From Terriglobia bacterium (GTDB lineage Bacteria; Acidobacteriota; Terriglobia; Terriglobales; Acidobacteriaceae): a DNA stretch of 64,000 bases. Both the position numbers and the translations under genes were made by a program. Shown here piece after piece: positions 1 through 8,360 of this stretch (positions within the stretch are counted from its first letter, which is position 1; every line of letters starts with the position of its first letter). The stretch covers positions 42,887 through 106,886 of the forward strand of contig JAIQFH010000019.1 in the NCBI GenBank assembly GCA_020073385.1, read 5' to 3'. Under the pieces are notes generated by a model. That model had not been told where the DNA came from and did not search any database. It saw only the letters and a list, made by a program, of their open reading frames with translations.

Positions 1-3000
1 GGGACTGCGGCGATGCCCCGGTTCCGCTCCCCGCTGCGGCTACGAGCGGCCCGGGCGGCTCCACGGGCCGTGTTGATCCGCCTACGGCTAATTCGTATGG
101 CTGGCAGGGCTTCGCAGGACAGAACTCGTTCCTGGAGTTCGGCAAGAAGCCCTTCGCACCCGGCGAGACTGGCGGCATCCATGGCCACGTCGTGTATTAT
201 TCGACGCGCCCCTTTGATGACCCGGCTTTGGATTTGCAGCTCAGTTGGACTCCTCTGGTTCCGCACGTTACCGTGAACCTTTACCAGGAGGGGACGGCCG
301 CAGACGGAAGACCATCCCTGCAATTGGTTGACACCACGCAGACCAGCAGTTGGGATGATTGGGCACAGGGATTCCGGTCCGACGGCGTTCCCAACATGAA
401 CTGCCCGGGCCAGACAACCACCGATCCTTTCTTCTTCACGCTGCAAGATCAGCCGAACTACCTTGACTGGTACAACAACGTGTTGCACGGCACGGCGACG
501 ACCGCGACCGCGCTGCCGAACAATTCCCAGTTCAAGTGCTATGACGGCATGCACGCGTGGAACCAGTTGCAGCCTGCGCCTTACGACGGCAGGTACCAGT
601 TCCCCAGCGTCACCGCCACGGATCCAACAACTGGCGTACCCACCGGGACGAATTGCACGATCTGCGCACCGAATACCGCCGCAGCTTCGACAGATTGGGA
701 TCGCAACCTTCCCATGCTGCCGGCCGGCAAGTACGTAGTCGAAGTGGTTGTGCCGCCCGGCTACGAACTGGTGAAGGAAGAGGACAAGAACATCCTGATC
801 GGCGACAATTACATTGCGCCGGTGACCCAGGAGTTCGCAGGTTTGGGCAACGTCTTCATTCTGCCCGACCAGGCTGCGCTCGCCGAAATGTACAACCCCT
901 ACAATACCCAGAACTCGACGACCAACATGGGCCTGCCGCGGCATGAGGGCGACACGGGAAGCGTCGAGAGCTACTGGCCGTGCGTGGGCCAGGCGCGCGT
1001 CGTTCCCGACTATCTGAGTATTTTCCCGCAAGCGCAGGAAGTCGCGCCGTTCGCCGGAGCGACTCGCAATCTGTGCGATCGCAAGGAGGTCACGCTGGAA
1101 GATCAGTCGTCAGTGCTGGCGAAGTTCTACGTATTCACTTCGACTCACGCTGCCTCCCACTACACCGGAATTATCACCGACGACTTCACCTCGGAATTCG
1201 ATCCGTTCTCGCCCGACTTCGGAGAGAAATTCTCGCCGGCCAACCTGCCCGTGTCTCTTAAGGACTGGAACGCCAACGAAGTGGCCCGTGTCTATGCCGA
1301 TCAGTTTGGCACCTACAATGGCTTGAACTACTCGACTTGGGAAGTGAACCCGCCCAACCCGACCGGATATGCGCCCACCATGATGGTGGTGTGCATGAAC
1401 GACCCAGGCACTGGGGCGACCCCGGATAATTTGTTCCAGCCAGGCTATAGCGATTTCTGCTATGAGCTGCCGTTCATGCCGGGACAAACCGGATACTTCG
1501 ATACGCCGGTAATCCCCACCTCCGCATACTCGGAAGGCTACAACCATCCGGACTGCAACTACCCGGATGCTACGCCAGCGATCGCGAGTGTTACCAGTTC
1601 GGACATAGCCGGACCTTGGGTGAGCGCGCCCGGTCACTCCCTTACCATCACCGCTCTAGGTGACGTGCAGGTGGACAACTATGGATATTCCGGGCCCGCG
1701 ATTAATACGAGTACCTTCAGCTGGGCTAAGCAGAAGGTTACCCGCCACTACGGTTTCGGGGCAAGTCAGGGAACCGGAAGTGTGACAATCGGCGGAGTAA
1801 CGGCACCTGTGACAAGTTGGAGCGACACGCAGATCACTGTCACCGTTCCCGACAACGTGCCTGCATGTGCCATACAGCAACAGCGGCAATTTGGAGGCCC
1901 GAATCCCGCCAATCCCGAGCTCTGCGGCCAATTGCTCATTACGGCCGGCAATGGCAAACAATCCATTGACACCGTAACGGTCACCGTCGGAAACAGCCAG
2001 ACCACCATTCCGAAGGTGTTGGCGGCTGGGCAAACGATTCAGTCGGCGATTGATGCCGCTAACCCGGGCGACATGATCATCATTCCTCCCGGCTCTTACA
2101 GCGAGATGGTGCTGATGTGGAAGCCGGTCCGTCTGCAAGGCGTCGGAGCTGCTTCCAGCGTTATCAACGCAAACACCCAGCCTTCGGGACAACTGAAGCT
2201 GGATCCATGGCGTCGTCAGGTGGTGTGTCTGTTTGGGTTGGCGCTCAACGGCACGCCTATCAGCGCCACCAATCCGTACGATCCGACCCCTCCCGACCAG
2301 GGTGGGTTTACCTGCCCGGCCAATATGCAGCTCCAGGTCGATCGGTTACCGCTGGAAGCGGTGGTGGGCTGGGATGCCACCCTTAACGGCAACCTAGCGG
2401 AGTTCCTGCAAGAGCCAACCCTGATGGGAGCCTATGAAGGCGCAGCCATTACGGTTCTGGCGAAAGGTGTGAACTTCCACGGAGTCGATCCGTGGAGCGG
2501 AGCAGCCATCGCCGAGACGGGAGCGTTCCCGGACGGCACCACGCTGCTTACGGCCGGCAGTTGCGGGTCGAATGGGGTTGGCAATAAGAACCCGTTCCCA
2601 AGCAACTTCTGGTGCAACCCGTCCAGCATCGACGGCTTGGGCATTATGAACAGTTCCCAGGGCGGCGGTGGCATCAACGTGCACGGTTGGGGTCATAACA
2701 TCCAAATTGCCAACAACCGGATCCACAACAACGAGGGAACACTCTCAGGCGGTATTACGATTGGGCAAGGCGAACATCCTGGGCTGTATCTCGGGGGAGC
2801 AGTTGCGGGAGCCACGAATGCGGCTCCGGGCTCCTGCCAGAACAGTGGCGTAGAGGGCCTTGCGCTGCCGTACTGCTTTGACATGAACGTGAACGTCCAC
2901 AACAACAATATCTCGTTGAACTCTTCCGAGGGCGATGAGCTGTTCTCGTCGACGCCAGCGGGGGCGGGTGGTATCAGCTTCTGCACCGGCTCCGACTTCT

Positions 3001-5171
3001 ACAAGTTCAACTTCAACTGGATCTGCGGGAACATGAGCACGGGAGACGGGGCGGGCATCGCTCACCTTGGGTTCTCGTACAACGGTGACATCGAGCACAA
3101 CTCGATTCTGTTCAACCAGAGCACCAACCCGACTATCGTGACCAATGGCGGCGGTCTCCTGGTCTACGCTGCTCCTGACGTTGATCCTACTTGCGGCCAA
3201 ACGAACGACAAGGATTGCGCGGCTCCTGGGTTGGGCGATGGCACCGGTCCTGGCTTGGTGATCAATGCCAACCTGCTGCTGGGCAACACGGCGGAAAGCG
3301 GCAGCGGCGGCGGTATGCGCTTCCAAAACGTTAACGGAACGGAAGTGAGCACGTTCCCCACGACCCCGACGCGGTGGTACGAGGTCAGGGCTACCAACAA
3401 CGTCATCACGAACAACGTCGCTGGTCTGGATGGCGGTGGCGTGTCGTTGCAAGACTCGCTGGTAGTGGACTTCATCAACAATACAGTCGCTTCCAACGAT
3501 TCCACCGCATCTGCGGGAATCCTGTTCAACACGCTGTTTGCTCCTTTGGGCAGCAGTTCGGGAACAAGTTGTACTACAAGCGGAGTCTCGGCCACTTCGA
3601 ACTCGCAGTCGTGCCCGCAGGTCGCCGGTTTGGTGAGCGTTCCAAACAGCTCAGCCCTGACCTCGGCCTTGCCTGGGACGATCACTTGCCCCCTAGGCCA
3701 TGGAACAGGGGGAACGGGTGGTGGTGGCCGTAACAACGGCGCTTGCAAGCGCTTCTCCTTCCCGCTTATGTATAACGACGTGTTCTGGCAGAACCGTTCA
3801 TTCTTCATCGGAGTGGGCGGCCTCGGAACGGGACAGCAGAATCAGCAGAATGTAGTCACGTTGTATGACTCATTCACCACGACGCCAGCGGAGACCCAGC
3901 CGCAAGTGGACGCCACCACGGCGAATGGCAGCGGCACGATCATCACCGGTGGCGCTGGCGCCTGCGTCCTGCCTAATGCAGCTCCGAACTATTGGGACAT
4001 CGGTGTGCGCGGCGACAGCTCACCGACGACCCACGAAGGCAGCACGAATGCAACGCCGCTGTCCCCGTCGAACTCCGTGATTACGGCGGGTTACACCGGC
4101 AACCAAAACCAAAATGGCAACCCGACCTTCGTCAGCCAATACTGCAACGGTTCGCGGGTGCCGCCAGAGCTTGGCACGATGGGCTATATCGTGAACCCGG
4201 GAACCAATGAAACCAACGCTCCTGTGCCCATCTTCAGTCTCACGCCATCGGCGACGGTGGACGAAGGCAACAACTGGATCAACATGAGATGGGGCCCTCT
4301 GGCACTGACGCACCCGGTGACCGGTACTGTGCTGGGCAACTACGCGCCAGCGACGGGTTCTTCGGCAATTAATAACGGGAGCTCGATTGCTGTGTCCAAC
4401 GTCGCACCTCCGGCCACCGATTTCTTCGGGAATCCGAGGACGCCTCCGTATGATATCGGCGCGATCGAGACTGCGTCGGTCCTGAACCGTAGCGCAAGCG
4501 TAACACCTGGTTCGCTGAGCTTCGGCACCTGGGTGACAGGCAGTAACAGCACTACGCAGAACGTGACGGTGACCAATACGGGCAACGTTGCCTTAAACGG
4601 CGGCAGCTTCACCTTGGTCGGGGCCTTCTCGCGGGTCACTACCGGAGCATTCCCGGGCAACGCTCCGAATTGCACAGGGACGTTGGCGACAGGCGCTTCT
4701 TGTACCGTCAAGGTGCGGTTCTCGCCAACCGCGGCAACGGCCTTCAACGGATCGTTGACGGTTGCGTACACGGGGGCCACGGTCACGCCCGCATCAGTGA
4801 CACTCACTGGCACGGGTGCAGTGACCTTGGCGTTCTCGGGACCGACTCCGTCTCTGGTCACGGGAGGCACTAACGCGCACTCAGGCACGATCACCGTTAC
4901 GAACAATAGCGGTGCAACCATAACGCTCGCCTCCAATCCAACGGTTACCAGGGATTCGGGAGTGAGAACCTTCAGCATTGTTGCTCCCGCGTCGGGAACG
5001 CGATGCCTGTCGGGCTTGGCTGTGGCAAACGGAGCATCTTGCACGATCGGCGTGCAGTACGGCGCCGGCGCCAATGTTTCGGGTGCAACGGCACATGTGA
5101 CGCTGACCGATACGATGGCGGGAGCTCAAGGAACGGGAACCCAGATCAGTCCGGAGTTCAGCGCTAACTAG
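1..5171 (+). CDS. Giant secreted beta-helix protein, 5' end outside window
   Basis: The frame enters at base 3 and has no stop before base 5171; the first GTG at 192 is internal, so the gene begins upstream of the window. The visible part is about 1,720 residues and Thr/Ser/Asn/Gly-rich, as in secreted proteins. In order: a CnaB/prealbumin-like segment near 715-815 (LPAGKYVVEVVVPPGYEL), an IPT/TIG-like domain near 1740-1990, a right-handed beta-helix from about 2010 (motif QTIQSAIDAANPGD) through a long Asn-rich stretch, then choice-of-anchor (ASH-like) repeats at about 4490-4830 and 4830-5160. No membrane anchor or sorting signal is visible at the C-terminus. Likely an extracellular or surface protein; the substrate is unknown. 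Two short cysteine pairs recur, which suits a disulfide-bonded exoprotein. Confidence 0.8.
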   Translation, partial: DCGDAPVPLPAAATSGPGGSTGRVDPPTANSYGWQGFAGQNSFLEFGKKPFAPGETGGIHGHVVYYSTRPFDDPALDLQLSWTPLVPHVTVNLYQEGTAADGRPSLQLVDTTQTSSWDDWAQGFRSDGVPNMNCPGQTTTDPFFFTLQDQPNYLDWYNNVLHGTATTATALPNNSQFKCYDGMHAWNQLQPAPYDGRYQFPSVTATDPTTGVPTGTNCTICAPNTAAASTDWDRNLPMLPAGKYVVEVVVPPGYELVKEEDKNILIGDNYIAPVTQEFAGLGNVFILPDQAALAEMYNPYNTQNSTTNMGLPRHEGDTGSVESYWPCVGQARVVPDYLSIFPQAQEVAPFAGATRNLCDRKEVTLEDQSSVLAKFYVFTSTHAASHYTGIITDDFTSEFDPFSPDFGEKFSPANLPVSLKDWNANEVARVYADQFGTYNGLNYSTWEVNPPNPTGYAPTMMVVCMNDPGTGATPDNLFQPGYSDFCYELPFMPGQTGYFDTPVIPTSAYSEGYNHPDCNYPDATPAIASVTSSDIAGPWVSAPGHSLTITALGDVQVDNYGYSGPAINTSTFSWAKQKVTRHYGFGASQGTGSVTIGGVTAPVTSWSDTQITVTVPDNVPACAIQQQRQFGGPNPANPELCGQLLITAGNGKQSIDTVTVTVGNSQTTIPKVLAAGQTIQSAIDAANPGDMIIIPPGSYSEMVLMWKPVRLQGVGAASSVINANTQPSGQLKLDPWRRQVVCLFGLALNGTPISATNPYDPTPPDQGGFTCPANMQLQVDRLPLEAVVGWDATLNGNLAEFLQEPTLMGAYEGAAITVLAKGVNFHGVDPWSGAAIAETGAFPDGTTLLTAGSCGSNGVGNKNPFPSNFWCNPSSIDGLGIMNSSQGGGGINVHGWGHNIQIANNRIHNNEGTLSGGITIGQGEHPGLYLGGAVAGATNAAPGSCQNSGVEGLALPYCFDMNVNVHNNNISLNSSEGDELFSSTPAGAGGISFCTGSDFYKFNFNWICGNMSTGDGAGIAHLGFSYNGDIEHNSILFNQSTNPTIVTNGGGLLVYAAPDVDPTCGQTNDKDCAAPGLGDGTGPGLVINANLLLGNTAESGSGGGMRFQNVNGTEVSTFPTTPTRWYEVRATNNVITNNVAGLDGGGVSLQDSLVVDFINNTVASNDSTASAGILFNTLFAPLGSSSGTSCTTSGVSATSNSQSCPQVAGLVSVPNSSALTSALPGTITCPLGHGTGGTGGGGRNNGACKRFSFPLMYNDVFWQNRSFFIGVGGLGTGQQNQQNVVTLYDSFTTTPAETQPQVDATTANGSGTIITGGAGACVLPNAAPNYWDIGVRGDSSPTTHEGSTNATPLSPSNSVITAGYTGNQNQNGNPTFVSQYCNGSRVPPELGTMGYIVNPGTNETNAPVPIFSLTPSATVDEGNNWINMRWGPLALTHPVTGTVLGNYAPATGSSAINNGSSIAVSNVAPPATDFFGNPRTPPYDIGAIETASVLNRSASVTPGSLSFGTWVTGSNSTTQNVTVTNTGNVALNGGSFTLVGAFSRVTTGAFPGNAPNCTGTLATGASCTVKVRFSPTAATAFNGSLTVAYTGATVTPASVTLTGTGAVTLAFSGPTPSLVTGGTNAHSGTITVTNNSGATITLASNPTVTRDSGVRTFSIVAPASGTRCLSGLAVANGASCTIGVQYGAGANVSGATAHVTLTDTMAGAQGTGTQISPEFSAN

Positions 5172-5178
5172 GGTGTAT

Positions 5179-5201
5179 GGGGCGGCCAAACTGGTCGCCC
5201 C
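5179..5201 (+). terminator. Weak hairpin after the beta-helix gene
   Basis: GGGGCG and CGCCCC arms surround a short loop eight bases after the stop codon. No T-run follows, so it may be an mRNA-stabilising hairpin and not a true intrinsic terminator. Confidence 0.35.
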
Positions 5202-5287
5202 AAAATATCCGGCAGTATACGCGTTGATGTCGACTGCGAAGGGAACTTAGTGCAGTACAATATGTGGGCCAGACATTGTCTTGAACT

Positions 5288-5323
5288 CGAAACCACCCGC
5301 GAGACTCCTTGCGGGTGGTTTCG
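5288..5323. terminator. Perfect 13-bp stem-loop, possible terminator
   Basis: CGAAACCACCCGC and its exact reverse complement flank a 10-base loop. The right arm is followed by a T/C-rich stretch without a clean T-run. It lies between the beta-helix gene and the next small gene and is the strongest hairpin in the 5172-5518 gap, which holds no other recognisable gene. Confidence 0.5.
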
Positions 5324-5518
5324 TCTTCCGAATCGTGCAACCCGCGGGCGCCGAATTCCCCCAAGAAGTCCAAGCAGGTGGCCAGGTTTAAACGATGCTG
5401 CTGTTCGCAGCCTGAGTGGGCGAGCAACATCTTCGTTGAGTCGCGGGCGGCGGAGGGCCAACCAGCACCGCCGCTTGCCTGACCAGAGACAGCGTGCAGT
5501 ACATACAGGACCTATGTC

Positions 5519-6085
5519 ATGGAGGCGAAAGTGCAAGGAACCACGCTGACAGGGACGTTCGAAATTGAAGAGGTAGCCGTCAACTCGCGGTGGAGAACCC
5601 TCGCTTCAAGCTGCTATAAGACGTCCGCCGCGAAGGTGAGAGGCTGCTGCCGCTGGTTCCTCTTGAGTCTGGCTGTGGTGGCGCTGATCGTCTGCTCGGG
5701 CGCGCCCGGCGTCGCTCAGGTGGGCACCGCGGCGAGCCCGGCAAAACCAATGCTTCACAGTCAGAGAAGCGCGCGGGCTATTGAGGACCGGGTCAAGGTA
5801 TTCGCCAAGAATTTGGACCTCAACGAGGCGCAACAGGCTGCCGTGAAGAAGATCCTGGAGCAAAGGCAGCAGGAGACTGTGCGTATCCGGCTGGATCCGA
5901 CGCTTATCGGAACCGCCAAGTTCGATCGGTTTCGCGCCCTGCAGGATAAGACTGTGGAACAGATCCGGGCCGTGCTCAACGAGGAGCAGAGGAAGAAATA
6001 TGATCCGCTGGCCGTGCGAAGAATACAGCCGGCGCCGGGTCAGCGGAGTGTAGAGGATTGGATCAATGCCACCACTCCGCGGTAG
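5519..6085 (+). CDS. Small exported protein, Spy/LTXXQ-like helical region
   Basis: Not firmly recognised. A hydrophobic segment (WFLLSLAVVALIVCSG, about residues 46-61) ending near GVAQ looks like a signal peptide, which makes a later start plausible: a GTG at about 5635 would place it at the N-terminus. The remainder is helical and charged, with LNEAQQAAVKKILEQRQQ followed later by LNEEQRKKYDPL. That pair of 'L-x-x-x-Q' helices resembles the LTXXQ/Spy-type periplasmic sensor and chaperone fold, here seen only as a pattern. It stands alone between two hairpins upstream and a promoter downstream. A periplasmic location is inferred; its ligand is unknown. Confidence 0.6.
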   Translation: MEAKVQGTTLTGTFEIEEVAVNSRWRTLASSCYKTSAAKVRGCCRWFLLSLAVVALIVCSGAPGVAQVGTAASPAKPMLHSQRSARAIEDRVKVFAKNLDLNEAQQAAVKKILEQRQQETVRIRLDPTLIGTAKFDRFRALQDKTVEQIRAVLNEEQRKKYDPLAVRRIQPAPGQRSVEDWINATTPR

Positions 6086-6158
6086 CGTCGGCTTCGCTTG
6101 CTCGCAAAGCCAACTTACAGCCCTTCGATTTTAGACAATCGTTAGGTCACCCCTTTTT

Positions 6159-6188
6159 TTGTTCACAGAGGGGGCTTTGTGGTACAAT
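6159..6188 (+). promoter_or_regulatory. Candidate sigma-70 promoter before the 6221 gene
   Basis: TTGTTC (6159-6164) and TACAAT (6183-6188) are separated by 18 bp. Transcription would start near 6195, after the GTG at 6179, which supports the ATG at 6221 as the true start of the next gene. Confidence 0.5.
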
Positions 6189-6220
6189 TAAAACTCCTCC
6201 CTCGGTATAGCCCAAATCCC

Positions 6221-6739
6221 ATGATTCGTTCATTTTCGTGCACCCTCGTGCTTTGCGGCGCTCTGCTGGCGCAGAATGCTTCGCCGAGTCCCAGCAGCAA
6301 GCAATCCAGCTCCACCACTCCGATGGCTGCGGCCAGCGCCAGGACTGCAGGCAATGTTAGATCAACCCACTACCATCCAGATCGTTTTGCCGGCCGCGCA
6401 GGGACCTATTACCGCGTGGTCTGGGGAGTCGATTCGCTGAGTGTGAAGTGGGCCGAGTCAGGCGAGATGATTCGTTTTACCTATCGGGTCATCGACACTG
6501 AGAGGGCTAAGACTCTCGGCGATAAGAGGCTGGAGCCGTCGCTGGTCGACGAGCGGGCGCGCGTGAAACTGGTCGTGCCAATGATGGACAAAGTGGGGAA
6601 ATTGCGCCAGACCAGTCCACCCGAGGCGGGGAAGACTTACTGGATGTTGTTTTCGAACAAAGGTGGATATGTGAAGCGTGGGGACCGGGTGAATGTGGTG
6701 ATCGGGAATTTCCACGCCGATGGACTTGTGGTCGATTAG
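6221..6739 (+). CDS. Secreted protein of unknown function
   Basis: Not recognised. From ATG 6221 the protein starts with a short signal peptide (MIRSFSCTLVLCGALLAQ); LVLCGALL could be read as a lipobox but the position after Cys is unusual, so signal peptidase I cleavage is equally likely. After a Ser/Ala-rich linker come about 125 residues rich in beta-prone sequence, including YYRVVWGVDSLSVKWAESGE and a closing RGDRVNVVIGNFHADGLVVD. The upstream GTG at 6179 would put 14 extra residues before the signal and would lie upstream of the expected transcription start. It is 69 bp upstream of the LppX/LolA-like gene in the same direction and may share its transcript. Confidence 0.6.
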   Translation: MIRSFSCTLVLCGALLAQNASPSPSSKQSSSTTPMAAASARTAGNVRSTHYHPDRFAGRAGTYYRVVWGVDSLSVKWAESGEMIRFTYRVIDTERAKTLGDKRLEPSLVDERARVKLVVPMMDKVGKLRQTSPPEAGKTYWMLFSNKGGYVKRGDRVNVVIGNFHADGLVVD

Positions 6740-6808
6740 TTCTCCTCCTCCACGACCGAAGCTCGCAATTGGGGATTGGGTTCAAAAGCTCGAAAAAGGG
6801 GTGTGTTC

Positions 6809-7645
6809 ATGAAAACGAAGCTTATTTCTTGCGCGGCGATGCTCTTTGCGTTTCTGCCGTCGTTGATGTCCGGGGCCGATACTTCAACCAAGGCGACGGC
6901 GCCGAGTTTGTCGGTTACGCAGATCGTAGAAAAGAACGTCACTGCGCGTGGAGGATTGGATCGTTGGCGTGCCTTGCAGACCTTGGAGATGAAGGGCAAG
7001 ATGCAAGCCGGCGGCAATAAGCGGCCGACCATCCCGGTTCCGGGCACCAAGGTCGGGGGAGAGGTTCGCGCAGAGCGGCTAAAAGAGCAGGCACAGCTTC
7101 CATTTCTGATGGACCTGGGCCGCGGGCGCAAACAGCGTCTCGAGATACAATTCAACGGCCAGACCGCGGTTCAGGTCTACGACGGTTCGCAAGGCTGGAA
7201 GATCCGGCCCTTCCTGAACCGTCATGAGGTCGAGAAATTCACCGCCGACGAATTGAAAGCGGCATCGCAGCAATCGGATCTTGATGGCCTGCTGATTGAT
7301 TACGCGGCGAAGGGATCCCAGGTCGAACTGGCTGGTGTCGATCAAGTGGAAGGTCGCAGCGCATACAACTTGAAAGTGACTGACAAGAACGGATATGCCC
7401 GCCATGTGTGGGTGGATGCCGACAGTTTTCTCGAGGTAAAGGTCGAAGGTGCGCCACGCCGTCTGGATGGCAAGTATCACCCGGTTGCAGTCTATCTTCG
7501 TAATTATCGCTCCGTGAACGGTCTGATGATGCCCTATCTGATGGAAACGACCGTCGAGGGAGTGAAGGACACTGAGAAGATCGAGATCGAAGAAGTCGTT
7601 TCGAATCCGAAGCTCGACGCTTCTAAATTCGCAATGCCGCGTTGA
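6809..7645 (+). CDS. LolA/LppX-like outer-membrane lipoprotein-sorting family protein
   Basis: Start chosen at ATG 6809 because an AAAAAGGGG ribosome site lies seven bases upstream and a signal peptide begins there (MKTKLISCAAMLFAFLPSLMSG). The mature part, about 255 residues, has the pattern of LolA-fold proteins that bind lipid or acyl chains in the periplasm: EKNVTARGGLDRWRALQT near the N-terminus, then alternating beta-strands such as GWKIRPFLNRHEVEKFT and a late 'NYRSVNGLMMPYLMET' strand pair. This subfamily is usually annotated 'outer membrane lipoprotein-sorting protein'. It lies upstream of the Cus efflux genes; whether it serves that system is unknown. Confidence 0.7.
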   Translation: MKTKLISCAAMLFAFLPSLMSGADTSTKATAPSLSVTQIVEKNVTARGGLDRWRALQTLEMKGKMQAGGNKRPTIPVPGTKVGGEVRAERLKEQAQLPFLMDLGRGRKQRLEIQFNGQTAVQVYDGSQGWKIRPFLNRHEVEKFTADELKAASQQSDLDGLLIDYAAKGSQVELAGVDQVEGRSAYNLKVTDKNGYARHVWVDADSFLEVKVEGAPRRLDGKYHPVAVYLRNYRSVNGLMMPYLMETTVEGVKDTEKIEIEEVVSNPKLDASKFAMPR

Positions 7646-7668
7646 GCTTCACCCTCCCCCTTATTTTG

Positions 7669-7724
7669 GGCGCCGCAAAGCACGTTGGTGGCTGATCGCC
7701 GATTCCGACAGTGCTTTGGGCGTT
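7669..7724 (+). other. Hairpin in the 7646-7774 gap
   Basis: CAAAGCAC and GTGCTTTG arms with flanking CGCC/GGCG pairing form a hairpin with a long loop. It may be an attenuator or processing site between the LolA-like gene and the next gene. No T-run. Confidence 0.3.
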
Positions 7725-7774
7725 CTTGCTGCTGATTCCAATTCGTGAAATCGCGATTGACACGGGAGTTTGAA

Positions 7775-8311
7775 ATGATGCTACGAAACAGCACCGTAAT
7801 CCTTGTAGTTTTTGCCGCCGCTACTTCGTGGGGCCAGGCTTCCGCCGGTGTCCCAGCACATCGGCGCCAACCTGTAATTGCAACCAGCAATGCGGATGGT
7901 GCTGCGGCGGCCGCTCGCGCAAGAGTCGCTGCAAATCAGCAGATGGAGGAGATGGGGGCTACGCTCGCCAAGATGCACTCGCTGTTGAAGCAGATGCGCG
8001 CGAAGACTACCAGCAGCGCCAAGGACCCGATTGCCAAGGCCAATCTCGACATGTGGGCGCTGATGCTTGAACAACTCGACAAGCAGTATGAACAACTGAG
8101 TCTCGCCGCTCGCGCTCGCCAGGATCTCGAAGCACGCCGCGCCGCCCTTTATAAGCAGGCGGATCAGAAAGCCTCAGAGGCTGCCAAGGGCGCACGGGAA
8201 GCACAGAAGGCGGCCGTAGCAGAGGCTCCTCAAGCAGCACAGAGCGGATCGCAACCGGCGGCACCGGCTCCTCAAGCCGCACAGACGCCCGCGTCCTCGT
8301 CTCCAAACTAA
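7775..8311 (+). CDS. Periplasmic coiled-coil protein upstream of cusB
   Basis: Not recognised. Start placed at ATG 7775 (a second ATG follows directly) because GGGAG lies seven bases upstream and a signal peptide begins there (MMLRNSTVILVVFAAATSWGQ). The mature protein is almost wholly helical: residues about 40-140 are rich in Ala, Gln, Arg and Lys with heptad-like spacing (DMWALMLEQLDKQYEQLSLA), then a Pro/Ala/Gln tail (PAAPAPQAAQTPASSS). No cysteines or methionine clusters that would suggest metal binding. It ends 49 bp before cusB in the same direction and is probably cotranscribed, so an accessory role in the efflux complex is possible but only inferred. Confidence 0.6.
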   Translation: MMLRNSTVILVVFAAATSWGQASAGVPAHRRQPVIATSNADGAAAAARARVAANQQMEEMGATLAKMHSLLKQMRAKTTSSAKDPIAKANLDMWALMLEQLDKQYEQLSLAARARQDLEARRAALYKQADQKASEAAKGAREAQKAAVAEAPQAAQSGSQPAAPAPQAAQTPASSSPN

Positions 8312-8360
8312 GTTGAAAGAAGCTCGGCGTATTGCAGTTCGGTGGTAGGGGCACAAAGCA

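Noticed and set aside
5250..5549. 99-residue frame overlapping the 5288 hairpin
   Set aside because: Crosses a perfect stem-loop and has no ribosome site or motif.
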